Shown: positions 20,690-31,733 of the stretch, piece by piece
Layout of the letters: the number at the start of each line of letters is the position of its first letter
Numbering within the stretch: position 1 is the stretch's first letter
Assembly: GCF_004359215.1 (NCBI RefSeq)
Contig: NC_090612.1
Span: 1 to 49,158, forward strand
DNA length: 49,158 nucleotides
Origin: Bremia lactucae
Taxonomy: Eukaryota; Oomycota; Peronosporomycetes; Peronosporales; Peronosporaceae
Reading direction: 5' to 3'
Program-made: the position numbers and the translations under genes
The notes under the pieces: model-generated
Databases searched by the model: none
The model's input: the letters and a program-made list of their open reading frames with translations, nothing else
Told to the model about the DNA's origin: nothing

Positions 20690-22100
20690 TGCTTGGTTAA
20701 AAGAACAAGATGATGCGTTCACATCAGTGAAGCAATCTATTGTAGAGGCACCGTTCTTGGCGTTGCCAGACGTGGATAAGCCCTTTAGCGTCATCTGCGA
20801 TGCAAGTACTTTTGCAATCAGCAGCGCGCTCATGCAGAAGGATGACGACGGCGTTGACCGCGTCATCTCTTATCAGTCCCGGTTGTTAAAAGCCGCGGAA
20901 CTGAATTGCCCCATGCATGACAAAGAGTTACTGTCACAAAGTATGATCTTGCCAAGTTTCGTGTGCACCTATTGGGCACCGAGCCATTTGTGGTTTATAC
21001 GGATCACGCATCACTGCGGACCGCAATAAACTCACCGCACCTCTCGCCTAGAATGGCAAGATGGCTTACTTTTTCTCTAAATTAATTTCAAAGTTGAATA
21101 CGAGTCGGGTAAGTCAAATGCCTTGGCTGACGCTTTATCGCGCAGACCAGACTTCGAGGTAAGACGACAGTAAAGTGTGTGTAGTGCGAAAGCACAACTT
21201 TAGCCATCAACGTGGGCAGTCATGGAGGCATACCACGTGACGAGCTTATTGGCCTCTGTGATAAAAGAGAGCTACAGTCAGGACGACCATTGTCGCCTGC
21301 TTTTGGATCACTTTGGTGGACGAAAAGTTTCCCTTCCGTCGCACCTGAAAGCTAAGCTAAATCGCTTTAGCTACAGCGATGGCCTGTTATGGCATCAGCT
21401 GTCACCTTGTGATCCCTTGAAAATCTATGTGCCTCAAGACACAGATCTCAAGCTGATGATCCTTCACGAGCTCCATGATGCGCCATCTAGTCGGCATCTG
21501 GGCCGTGAAAAGACATTCGTACGAGTGTCAGAGGAATTTTGGTGGCCACTCATATATAGACGGGTGGCCAACTATATTCGCTCTTGCGAACAGTGTCAGC
21601 GCATTAAGCCTGCACTGTCCAGCATTGCGCCACTGAAGCCGCTACCGATTCCAACGGATTGTTAGAAGTCAGTAAGTCTGGACTTGATGTTTGGCATGCC
21701 GCCCGATCATAAGGGTTGGACAGGGCTTGTCGTCTTTGTAGACAGACTGAGCAGAATGGTGCATTTGGCATCATGTAAAACATTGATCAAAGGCAAGGAG
21801 GCAGCTCTCTTGTTCCTAGATCATGTTTACCGACTACATGGGTGCCCGAGTCCATAATATCGGACCGGGATCCACGTTTTACGTTTGGTTTCTGACGACA
21901 TGTGTTCGAGCTGCTAGGTAGCAAGCTCCACATGTCGACCGCAGATCATCCCCAGACCGATGGCCGAACAGAACGTACCAATCGGGTCGTGGCGGATGTC
22001 TGACGCACTATAGCAACTTTCAAAGAGTGGAGCGTGCAATTTCTGTTTGTGGAGTTCGCTATAAATAACAGTGTCCACGCCAGTACGGGTGAGACACCGT
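20690..22100 (+). pseudogene. Gypsy (A3 copy) RNase H and integrase, right arm of the inverted repeat
   Basis: Plus-strand counterpart of 16139-18412: EQDDAFTSVKQSIVEAPFLA, DASTFAISSALMQKDDDG, then the integrase frame 21222-21665 ending PIPTDC at a TAG, then broken frames to [20 protein letters not shown] near 21930-21990 and VHASTGETPF near 22075-22100. From about 21350 to 21660 it is practically identical to the left arm. Confidence 0.85.
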
Positions 22101-22800
22101 TTGGAATTTTACGGTGGTAGAAGAGGTTGGAGACCTAAATTACAGGTTCACCCTTCCCCCGTATATGAAGACGCACCCCATTATTACGTGGGTCGTCTGA
22201 AGAGGTGTGTTGACCCAAATGAGGTCATATACCCCCATTTATCTAAGGAGACCGATAGTGACGCCGACTGTGAGTCGAGCGTCGTTCGGGTGATGGGGAC
22301 GGAGAGGGCGAAAAACTATCAGCCGACCGACTCCCCCTTCACCACGAACAGGACTCGGAGAGCGAGGGACATCACGCGTGTAACGCGGATCCCTCATCAT
22401 TATCCGGTCAAAAAGGTCCAAGCGAGTCTTCAGGCGTTCATAACCCTGACGAGCCTTCCCTCGGACATCACAAAGATCCGGAGGCAGTCGCGAGACTTGA
22501 CCTTCGAGATCCGCAATAGGTCGTTCAACAGCGCAAAATGCCTGTTACTGAACGGACGAAGGTAAGGCAGCCGCGACTAGGTGGGCGAGATCGCCACTCC
22601 TATCGGGCGCCGCCTGCACTGATGGTTGCGGGTGGGAATCAACGCTTTCTTGTTGGAAGATTGCTTGCCCACCGCTCCTGAGGCAAAGGTATCAGATCTT
22701 CGTCCAATGGAAAATTTTCCCGAAGAGTTTTGACTCTTGGGAACCAATCGATACCCTACGTATTGATGTGCCCGGCTTGGTTGCTGCCTATGAAAAGGAG
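22101..22800 (+). pseudogene. Gypsy (A3) pol C-terminus with chromodomain remnant
   Basis: The frame 22071-22565 contains YEDAPHYYVGRLKRCVDPNE, the normal end of integrase in this group. At about 22600-22790 the plus strand, in shifted frames, reads APPALMVAGGNQRFLVGRLL and then a decayed continuation, resembling a chromodomain. It places this copy among the chromoviruses. Frameshifts make it non-functional. Confidence 0.5.
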
Positions 22801-23449
22801 CACCAGCTGAGGCCACTTTGCTAGTCTCAAATGGACTAGCAGAAGCAGCGTAGTGAGAAGAAACAGGGGGTACAGTACCACCCATGATTTCTTTCACACG
22901 CAAACGGGCGAAATTAATTCGCTGCGACTGCTGTTTAATCACATCGGAATGTGGTTGAATGCGGCCCAGAAATTCCGCCTCGTATTGGTCGGGCGTTTCA
23001 TTTGAACGCAACACGACCGGGATCGGGAAAATACGCCCAAGCGATTTTCCCTGAGCCCTCCATGATTGAAAGACGCCATAATAATTATGTGCGTCTACAA
23101 GAGCGCGCTCTAGGAGCGACGCTCTTGGCCCGTTTGATCGAGGCCATTTAGATGGAGGGGGCATTAGAGATATGCCACCCGTCACATAGCTACGTTCTAA
23201 ACGACTGGCTTGTGACACCGACTGAGCACGTCCACGTGTCTTCCGCGGAAGTTTAGGCTCAGATTCCTCTATGTCAGAGCCATTATGGATAATGGTCTGA
23301 TCATAGAGCGTTATTGTGGTTTTATCCAACGAAGAAGCGACTGCGTCTTTGTGGGCAGCGCTCTCATTAATAGTCGCTGCGCTATCCAGATCCAAATCTC
23401 CTTGCACGATCAGCAACTTGAAATGTCCTAGCACGACTAGCAACATCAA
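22577..23449 (-). CDS. Antisense ORF between pol and the 3' LTR (family A)
   Basis: An uninterrupted 290-aa frame on the strand opposite to pol, ending just before the 3' LTR region. The first ~215 residues lie outside pol and are protein-like: PKLPRKTRGRAQSVSQASRL, ALVDAHNYYGVFQSWRAQGK and FPIPVVLRSNETPDQYEAEF. The last ~75 residues overlap the chromodomain remnant on the other strand and may be incidental. No domain, signal peptide or membrane segment is recognised. Its place matches the antisense regions at 10510-11585 and 46310-47360, which is why it is listed. A chance frame cannot be excluded. Confidence 0.45.
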   Translation of the reverse strand: MMLLVVLGHFKLLIVQGDLDLDSAATINESAAHKDAVASSLDKTTITLYDQTIIHNGSDIEESEPKLPRKTRGRAQSVSQASRLERSYVTGGISLMPPPSKWPRSNGPRASLLERALVDAHNYYGVFQSWRAQGKSLGRIFPIPVVLRSNETPDQYEAEFLGRIQPHSDVIKQQSQRINFARLRVKEIMGGTVPPVSSHYAASASPFETSKVASAGAPFHRQQPSRAHQYVGYRLVPKSQNSSGKFSIGRRSDTFASGAVGKQSSNKKALIPTRNHQCRRRPIGVAISPT

Positions 23450-23625
23450 AATCTACCGTCAATCATCCACTTCTACTTTCTAAACTAACTACAATATTTT
23501 CCGCAGGCGATATAGCTTACACAACACCCGGGATGTCCTCTAAGAATACAGGCAGCGATCCAAAAAAAGGTCTTTGTGGTCAGTGTTTCGTTAACCGCGC
23601 ATGTAACGGGCTAAAGTTGCTCTAA

Positions 23626-24123
23626 TGTTACACAGTCCCCGTTAAGTACTCTTGGTGTTCTTAAGGGTATGGTCAATTCCTTAGATAATGTAATTAGAAC
23701 CACCACTCGGGTGTAGTTCACATTTGTGACCAACCCTTGTGTATGTGATGCTTTCACATTAGAAGGGATGACGGCTAGCGTCATCTATTACGCGAGGTAT
23801 CTAGAAAGATACGCTCGCAATACATATCAGTGTTATCTGCAAAGATGACATCTTATGATTGGAAAGAATAGGTGTTTATGTTTAATGCGATTTGATATAA
23901 ATGAGTCTGAAAACTACTTTCTACTTAGTAAGTGCGCACGAGGAGCCGGATTACCGCTCCAGTGACGACACTTTACTAGAGTATTTAGTGCGTTGGGTGA
24001 GGTCGCTAAGGTGCCAACCACAACTACCTCACTGCATGCAAGAGAAGCTGGTTTGACCGCTTCCTCGTTGTGCTAGGATGTGTCTAAGTAGAGCGTGGCC
24101 GCATTACGACGTGCCCGCCTACA
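23626..24123 (+). mobile_element. Gypsy family A LTR, plus orientation
   Basis: Starts TGTTACACAGTCCCCGTTAAG and ends CGCCTACA: 498 bp. It is the reverse complement of the LTRs at 7217-7741 and 8776-9193 over nearly its whole length. It serves as 3' LTR of the plus-oriented A3 copy. No primer-binding site follows, so the element ends here. Confidence 0.85.
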
Positions 24124-24148
24124 TGTACCATCTTGCTGAATCTGTTGG

Positions 24149-24790
24149 GAACCGATATAGCCACACCCCCAAAAAATCTACCTCGTTATTTATAAGGGTA
24201 AGCAATTTGTTGATAAGAAGAATATGTATTGAGAAATTTATATCCAGGCCTTCCAGTTTCAGTAGCTCGAAAGGCCTGCAAAAGATCTCGCAATACTTGC
24301 GTAATTTCTTTGTTAAATAGCAAGATGCTTTTTTAACAAAGAAACTACCAGCGGAAGCTGAAAAAGCTGGAACATGAGAAATTTGTAGCTTGCTTGCGCT
24401 TATGGTGGGTCCAAAAAAGAGCGCTAGGATTTTCCTTTTTGAAAGGTTAGCATGCACTTCGCAAAAGGTGGTAGAAGTAAAGTAAAATAAATTCATCCTT
24501 AGCTTGACCTCCGAAGACTAACTAACATGCATGCGCAAAAGCGCACCTCCGACTCTTGTCGCTTTTTTCAGCTTAAATTCTTCTTCGTGCTTGATTTGCT
24601 GCATTTATTTTCGCTCTTTTATGACTTGCCAATCAAGTGCGGGTGCTTTTGGTTTTTCTTACCTGTTAGAAACAGTTGATTCAACATCGCCAAAGAAAAG
24701 CACGGTTTCTGATGTGCCCAGGGGCAGTCACACCCATTACACTACTCTCATGTAGATAATTAGGGTGTGTGGCTATAGCGATTCTCTAAT
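24149..24790. mobile_element. Possible TIR element (DNA transposon or MITE remnant)
   Basis: The left end GAACCGATATAGCCACACCC and the right end (reverse complement) GAGAATCGCTATAGCCACAC form imperfect terminal inverted repeats about 25-30 bases long, about 640 bp apart. ATCTAC also recurs about 10 bases inside each end. An unrecognised minus-strand frame (24119-24496) runs through the left half and across the end. No transposase motif and no clear target duplication were seen. Confidence 0.4.
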
Positions 24791-25259
24791 GTAATATAGA
24801 GGGTTGATGTTTCATAGGCCAAAAGGGCGATCTATAGACGATTTAAAAAAATAGCTGTTGATTTTTGGATGCAGCGGAATGACTCATTCAGTGAAAATAT
24901 TTTATTTGACGTTTTATTTAAAACAGACGGAGCCAATATCCAAAAGTTTTTTTTTGCTATACCGGCTCCCTTTTTGATCTGCAAAATAGCTCTTTATCTG
25001 ACCAGGCGCAATTTGTCCAAATAATTGGCTGTCCTAACACGACGCAATTGGTTAAAAGACCTTTGCGCAGGTAGTTTTTATTTAATTTACAACAAACAAA
25101 TAATTGTTAATTTTGCAAAAGGGCTCGAAAGGAATAATTGTTAATTTTGTCCAAAAGGGCTCTAAAGGAATAACTATTAATTTTGCACGGCTCCCTACTT
25201 TTATTCTATTTGAAAAATGCGATAAATAAGATAATAAATTTAATATTTTATCATTGTAA
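24791..25259. other. AT-rich intergenic region with a short tandem repeat
   Basis: No coding signal. About 25099-25192 holds two and a half copies of a ~38-bp unit (AATAATTGTTAATTTTGCAA, AAGGGCTCGAAAGG). It should contain the promoter of the SAYSvFN gene at its right end. Confidence 0.5.
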
Positions 25260-25844
25260 ATGTGCTTAGCTGAGCAAGGACCGTTGGATTGGCTAGTGCC
25301 CTTTATTCCTCCCGTACTGCGCGTGAATTGCGAGACGCGTGCTAAGATAAAATGTAAAGTGGCGCACCTAGTGTCGAAAGAGACAGTACGGAGTATCGGC
25401 TTTGAGATTTTAGCATGTTGGCGCTATCTCGCAGTTTTCTCCGTGATTTTCTCCGTTTGGATGGCTGGGCTTTTCTACATATATGACAACGAACGCGAGT
25501 TTGCAATGGCGTACATCATTACATCAGGTTTCGCTTTGATAGGCTGCCACCTTTTGATAGGAGATGAGGGGCGTTCAAGCGGCATCAGCGCCTACTCGGT
25601 ATTCAATCGCGGAACCCTAAGAATGATGGGTTCTTTATCAGCTGAACAGTTTGAGGTGTCATTTTTCATTTAAATTGACGTGCTACCTTTAAAAGTTGCT
25701 TACGGGTCGATATGTCTGCAGAATGAGATTCGCCACCGCAACCCGGAAAACTCAAATCCACACTTAATTGCTGAGGTAACACAGGAGCATCACGATGAAT
25801 TAAACGACGAAGGTGACATGTACGTATTGGGTGATAATTGCTGA
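25260..25844 (+). CDS. SAYSvFN domain protein (SAYSD1-like), two exons
   Basis: Exons 25260-25655 and 25722-25844 flank a 66-bp GT-AG intron (GTGTCA...CTGCAG). The spliced product is about 172 aa. The first ~80 residues are unremarkable. A hydrophobic pair follows (YLAVFSVIFSVWMAGLFYIY and MAYIITSGFALIGCHLLI), then the diagnostic ISAYSVFNRG and MMGSLSAEQFE, continued after the intron by NEIRHRNPENSNPH. The order (membrane hairpin, SAYSvFN, leucine-poor amphipathic AEQFE helix) matches SAYSD1, an ER-membrane protein linked in animals to ribosome/translocon quality control. The function here is by family only. Stop at TGA 25842-25844. Confidence 0.85.
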
Positions 25845-25853
25845 GGCTGAAAT

Positions 25854-26370
25854 TTAGAAGAGAATTGACAGCATTGTTTGAGTTACAGTGAATTGGTGGC
25901 GGCGATAAAGCTTTCGCTTCAAGAATATAAACGGGCAGACCGTCGAATTCGGCGCACGAGCCATAGGAGAGAGTAAAACAGGCATTGTGAAATGCTCTAT
26001 AACGTTGAAACGATGCCGTGCATGCTGAAAAAATTGTTGCTTGGAACCGAATAGGCCCGATTTACGCCTTTCTTTGGGTTGCCATTTACCACTCATTTGC
26101 GTTCTCTGCTGGAATTGGAGGATGTCCAGGTAAAACCATCATCTCTCGTGGCGCAGCAGTTGCCTTCTGTTCTAAATAAAGCAGCATGCTTCGAGAGGAT
26201 CGATTCCTTTCTCAGTAAATTTTGCTGTAAAATCACCTGACCACTACCTGCCATTAATTGAAGATAAAATTGCTTAATTAACCTCGCGACGTCCCGCGCT
26301 ACCTTCTTGTCCTCCTTAGTCTTCACAGAAATTGTTGAAGCCTTGATTACCCACTCTACTGAGTCGAGTA
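25854..26370 (-). other. Decayed sequence, possibly retroelement-derived
   Basis: Two minus-strand frames (26093-26326 and 25854-26096) lie downstream of the Copia gag remnant in its reading direction. They could be degenerate Copia pol, but I see no protease, integrase or RT motif. Confidence 0.3.
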
Positions 26371-26555
26371 GCCTTCAAAACAATTTCGCTCTATCCTTTC
26401 GAGCTATGACTTCGTACTCGCGACGAAGCATCTCCTTGGCTTGAAATAGATCGATGTCCCTCACGTTCTCGATAATCTTAACGATCTGATCGTATTCTTC
26501 GGACAGAATTCCAAGCAAAATCACGAGCTGTTCATCCCACGACACTTCATCTCAT
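26371..26555 (-). pseudogene. Ty1/Copia gag remnant (UBN2-type)
   Basis: The minus strand encodes SWDEQLVILLGILSEEYDQI, VKIIENVRDIDLFQAKEMLR and REYEVIARKDR, the conserved end of Copia gag polyproteins, then a stop. No zinc knuckle follows. A short, dead fragment. Confidence 0.75.
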
Positions 26556-27837
26556 TGTGCAAAACGATATAGGGATTTGCAGATGCGTGGACAAGAAGGG
26601 TAGCGATTGTAAAGTAGGTGAAGGCATAACGGAAAACAAAATCATAATCCTTTTACTACAGTTCAATACTGAACAGGTTATGAGCCCAAAAAGAGAGGGC
26701 AACGACCTTTTGCTGCTCGATTTATTCTAGAAAGGTCAACCTTCATTTGAACCGATAGTGAACAAACAAGATAAAGAAATCACGATTGCAAGAAAGGCGT
26801 ACCTGCGCAAGAAGGAAGACATCCTTTTTCCCAAAATCCTAAATACTCATGCTTCCGAAATTTTAATAAAATGAACATACAATTGTTATTTGTGTCAGGA
26901 AAATCTGCTGCATGGAAATGCTCGTAGCTTCCTCATGTAAAGCACCTTGTAGTGCCGAAGGATGTAGCTGCGGCACACTATTCAATACATGTCATGTCAG
27001 GCAAAGGCTAAGCACCACTGCTCAAAAATGTTGCGAGACGTATTTAGCATCTGTCGGGTCTAGCTTAAATGCTCGTTTTATGTGATCCTAACAGATACGT
27101 AATAATCTAGATCGCTAGAGCGCTCTTACCCGGATCAAGTGTCTTTTTTATCCTGTCCTTGAGGTCGCGAATGTTGTCCACCGCACTTCTTTAGTCAGCG
27201 TGCACAAGTAAACATAATTTCAATGTATTCGTCAACAAGAAATTGTACGTAGTCAAAATGGTCATCCACTTATTTGGAGCACCAGAGTCGCTGTCTACGC
27301 TCTACCTTCTTATCATAATTTCTCATCAGGATTGCTCTTTTCTTCAACAAGGTAATGATTATACGAGCTAGACGCCACGTCTAAATTTAACTTTCCAACA
27401 GCAGCCATACCGACAACAAAAAAGCAATGCCGCAAGCAGTACCAATTATTCCGGCGCTTCGAGGGTAATTTACCGCCTCTTCTTCGAGAAACTTGCGCGT
27501 TTACTCGCGCTGCTTTTTCTGAAACATCTAAGCTGCGTGTCTACAGATGACAGCAATATTATAAGACCGAATTTTGATCTCCATAGTTATGGTTTATAAA
27601 AATCGGTCGAGTGCAGATTCTACCTTATCACAAATAACTTTAATTGCCTTTGCACTTTCTGGGGCATGGTGGTACGCGCAATGATACTGCCTTGCTGCCG
27701 AATAAAGTCAAATTCGCTGGCAGCGTTTCGTTTCTCTTAAGTAAGTGCAATCTCGTATCCGAAATTGATGTAAACAAAAATTTAATAAAATATCCTAAAA
27801 GTTGCAGCTGGCAGCGATACATTTTGTGAGTATTTAT
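26556..27837. other. Long region without a recognisable gene
   Basis: About 1.3 kb with only short frames on both strands. Some minus-strand stretches look protein-like (RKLPSKRRNNWYCLRHCF, VVGMAAVGKLNLDVASSS near 27360-27500), but stops and frame changes are dense. Probably a decayed gene or transposon; not identified. Confidence 0.4.
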
Positions 27838-28328
27838 TCACCATTGCGTCTGCTTGCTTCCCACCTGAAAAATTCCGGCCGCAATCCACAACAGTGGCTG
27901 AAATAGTGGAATCTCCATAAAATAAGTGTCCTCAAACTGATAGCTCAACGGTAGAGCCGAGGAAACAATGGTCACCAACACCATCAGCATCAGCCCAAAC
28001 GTGGCCAGAAGCTGCACCAACGCGACAGTGTATTGATAGGAACATTAGGCAGTGATATGTTTAATCGATATTAAAGATGCCTTTCCTGAACTCTCACCAT
28101 CTTTTGCGAGTTATCTAAGTCTTCCTTCTCCTCACTTTCGTCGTCCGTGATGCACTCCTCGCACTCTTGACACTCAGTGGCGATTTGCATCTCAGTGGCG
28201 GTATGCAACTCGCTCTCTTCAGATTCGCGATTTCTTCTTGAAGCGTACTTGTAAAAAACTACTGCCGCTGTCACTGTGCCAGCAACAGCTACGACTGACC
28301 AGAAGCAGCCGTGGAATTTATGCGTCAT
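27838..28328 (-). CDS. Small membrane protein, two exons, unknown function
   Basis: Exon 1 is 28328-28098, starting MTHKFHGCFWSVVAVAGTVT; exon 2 is 28011-27838. An 86-bp intron (GTGAGA...GTGCAG) lies between them in phase 0, giving 134 aa. A first membrane segment (FWSVVAVAGTVTAAVVFYKY) is followed by an acidic, Cys-containing stretch (ATECQECEECITDDESEEKE). The second exon adds hydrophobic LLATFGLMLMVLVTIVSSAL and FQPLLWIAAGIF. AATAAA overlaps the stop codon and may be the poly(A) signal. The intron is inferred from splice sites and frame; without it exon 1 would end at 28071 (85 aa). It is divergent from the SNF2 gene with only 82 bp between the start codons. Function not recognised. Confidence 0.6.
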
Positions 28329-28410
28329 TTTGCTTTTTTTTCTCGAATGAAATTTCCGTTTTGGAATAGAAGATTGAAATTGATAAAAGTTTTGGTCAAA
28401 CATATATGCG

Positions 28411-31250
28411 ATGGACAGTAACAGATGCACATGTGGCCTTCTGCCATGTATTTGTGTGAGCGAGGCTGAAGAATTCGTAGAATTAAACAATTTATTTTGT
28501 GATGAGGACAGACGTAAAGACACCATGCTTACGAAGAATAAGCTTCGCCTGTTACTCGCTGCCGACGCCACATTTCAATGCATGAGCTGTAAGATGCTGC
28601 CGTGCATTTGCCCTGCTGAAGATGAAGATACACCACAAAGTATAAATGATTCTGTGAGTATGGATGCTACAAAGCTGTCTGCTTCCGATGGCGGCTCAGA
28701 TACTGCGAAAGAGATAATAGATCAGTATGGGCGCGTGCAACTAAGTTCAATTGCAAACAATATTCATGAAAAACCAGAAGATGACGTATGGATTGCAAAA
28801 GAAATTAAACCCATGTTGAAGCCTCATCAAGTAGACGGTGTAAAATTCCTATACTCTCATGTGGCGGCTGGTCATGGGTGCATTTTGGCAGACTATATGG
28901 GTCTTGGGAAGACGCTGCAAGTAATAACTGTCATTTATTCTTTTATAGTTGATGAGATTGAAGCTCGACAGCGACATGACCAGACCTGTGATGATAGTAA
29001 GACAATACCGAAAGAGGAAGAAGAGCACAATAAAAATAGCAACGTTGAAAATGCAATGCCAACAGTTCTGGTGTTGTGTCCGGCCATTTGTTTGCCTAAT
29101 TGGACTTCCGAGTTTGAAAAGTGGCTGACTGCCGAGTCACGCGTGCGCTGCCCTATTTTAACGCTGGATACTTATACAACGAAAAGTTCGGCTGCAGGTC
29201 GACTACGACTGCTGCAGCGCTGGAAGCGCACGGGTGGTGTACTTCTTATGGGCTACGAAATGTTCCGTGGGATGCTTAATCCTACAACAACGCCAATAAG
29301 TTGTTTTGAAGAGCGTGACGCATCTATTCATGTATGCTTGCGCATGACATCAGCCAAAAAAGAAATCACAAGTACATTAGCGCAAAAAGCAGCCGATATA
29401 CAACGCACTGCTCGCGAGTATCGACAGCTATTGTGTAATCCGGGTGCAAATCTAGTTGTCATGGATGAAGGCCACCGCATGAAAGACCCAAGCTCGTTGC
29501 TATGCCAAAGCGTGGCTCAGATTCAAACATCGCGACGCATAGTACTCACTGGTTACCCTGTCCAAAATTCGCTGTCTGAGTACTGGTGCATGGTTAATTT
29601 TGCGCGAGATGGTTTTTTGGGAAGCTACGAAGAATTTCGCGCCAAATACGAGCGACCAGTACTAGAGGGGAATTTAATACGATCGCGAGAACTGATTAAG
29701 CGGCTGCAGAGTATCGTGTTGCGAAGAGGCAAGGGTTTATTGCGTTCCCAATTGCCGCCAAAAAAAGAATGGATCTTGTATTGCAAGCTCTCGCCAGTGC
29801 AGCGTCGTTTGTACTGTGACTTTCTCGACTTTTATGGCGATGATACATCCGCTGCTGCCGACTTATTGACAGCGTACGCCGCACTGCTGCAGGTAATGAA
29901 TCACCCAGACATAATTTATTCGAAATTGTGCCCTTCTCAACAGGAAACAACGTTGTTGCTGGAGGATGAAGAGTTTAATGATGCTGTGCCGACCATGTAC
30001 AATATAAGTGGCTGGGCTTGGGAAAGTAAAGAGCGTTTACTTAGAAAGCGTCAGATTGCTGTTGCCCTCGAGCGCCGAAAGCGTCTGAAAATCACAGGCA
30101 CGCAAAATTCGTACGAATGGGCTCGATCTGTTATCTTTGGCCAAAGCAAAAAAACGAGTTTACCGTCAGTGCAGCCCTTGAAAGAGGGGTATCAAACACA
30201 ATTGCTCGAAAATAGTGGTAAGATGGCGGTCCTAATGCGCATCGTAAAGGAAAGCTTTGCTTGCGGAGATAAGGTCGTAGTTTTTTCCCAAAGCGTGCCT
30301 ACACTAAAAGTCATTTCCAACTTTTTGCAAGCAAGTGACTTCAGTCCATCGCATAGTGGCTTCAGTCCATCGCGTGCATCCAACGTTGCTACCGACAAAC
30401 GGAGACGCTTTGAGAAACCTAGCATATTCAGAGGCCGAAAAATTGCTTCGCGCCCAAACCGTGATCCAGCTGGAATCATGCGCAAGCGTCGAATGCAGGC
30501 AGAGGCTAGCGTCTCGAGTGCCCGAGAGACCGCATGTGTAGATGGACCACTTAACGAGTGGTTCTTGCAGATTGACGGCAGCACGAATGGTGTCAAACGC
30601 ATGGAAAACATTCAGGTAATTATTCCGTCAAGCACATCTTACTCTGTATACCAAAAGTTTTTCGTCATTAATTAGTTTTGTGCAGCGATTTAGCTCGAAC
30701 AGTTCTCCTGTAAAGCTACTTTTGGTGTCCACGCGCGCTGGTGCAGAAGGCATAAACCTACACGCAGCAAATCGTCTGGTTTTGTTTGACGTTAGCTGGA
30801 ATCCGTCAAATGATCACCAGGTATATATTTTGTTTTGCAGCACGGTGACATTGTTAACTCATTCGTTATGATAAGTCAATGTGCCGCTCTCATCGTATCG
30901 GCCAAGCCAAAACTGTTTACGTGTATCGACTTGTCAGCACAGGCACGATGGAGCGCATGATTTACGAGCAGCAAGTGAAGAAGGTTGATTTGTCTTTTTC
31001 GGTAGTAGACAGCCATGAGCATGAGATTCGAGAAAAAATCAAATTCGACGCCCCTATGATGCCTCCCGTCAGAAATGAAACGTGCCTTTTGCCATACAGT
31101 GGATTCCTTCAACCTCCTCCAGAGGATGACAACCAGCTCACGATCGACACAGTTAATACTGAAATTGCAGAAGATGACGATGTGTTGGCGTCTTGCCTAG
31201 AACATTTAGGCCACTGGCTCATCGGTGTACAGCGCGTACACGAGCCCTAA
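28411..31250 (+). CDS. SNF2-family ATPase (ATRX/RAD54-like), three exons
   Basis: Exons 28411-30615, 30686-30820 and 30876-31250, with introns of 70 bp (GTAATT...GTGCAG) and 55 bp (GTATAT...ATAAG); phases are 0/0 and the product is 904 aa. The DEXD-type lobe has [12 protein letters not shown] (Walker A, about residue 163), [11 protein letters not shown] (about 352) and [20 protein letters not shown]. The helicase-C lobe has [31 protein letters not shown] and, after intron 2, [19 protein letters not shown]. The second intron falls exactly before the last helicase motif. The style ([17 protein letters not shown]) points to the ATRX/ARIP4/RAD54 branch, nuclear chromatin remodellers. The N-terminus has a duplicated Cys motif ([10 protein letters not shown] and [11 protein letters not shown]), possibly metal-binding. 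No PHD/ADD domain was seen. Confidence 0.93.
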
Positions 31251-31733
31251 GGGCTATTCATATTTTTAGCGCTTAATAATTCACACGTCGCAGACGATAT
31301 TTTTTCTCCCTAACTTCTGGCTTATCGTTATAGCAATCCCCAAAGCAGGACCGTGACATCACCGACAATCGGCGTTGACATCACAGCGCACAAGGAAAAG
31401 CGCAACGCGACCTACTTGAGAAAGAAAGGGTAGTTTCAAGTGCGATACTACGTAGAATTGGTCGTAGCTCACCGCGAAAGAGTCACACGCGATAAGGCTT
31501 CTCAGGATCGTTCAAAGCGCTTCTGAGGCTTCACCGTAAATTTGTGCGATTGTACGTTGAAAAGCATGGAGACCTTCAGAGCGGATTTTCTACGAGGCGC
31601 AACAGTTTTCTGTCAAGTTCATCGTCAACATGACATTCATCTGCAGCATCATCGATAAAGAGCTCGCCCACCTCACTCTCGAGATTAATTCAGCACAAGT
31701 TTGGCCTCACGAAGAAGGCAAGATGCATTGTCG
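31251..31733. other. Intergenic, no clear gene
   Basis: Short protein-like stretches on the plus strand (KFVRLYVEKHGDLQSG, then FSVKFIVNMTFICSIIDKEL in another frame) suggest decayed coding sequence, but no intact exon can be supported. Confidence 0.35.

Noticed and set aside
28071..28571. Longer 166-aa version of the small membrane protein
   Set aside because: It overlaps the start of the SNF2 gene on the other strand; the Met at 28328 begins the membrane segment.
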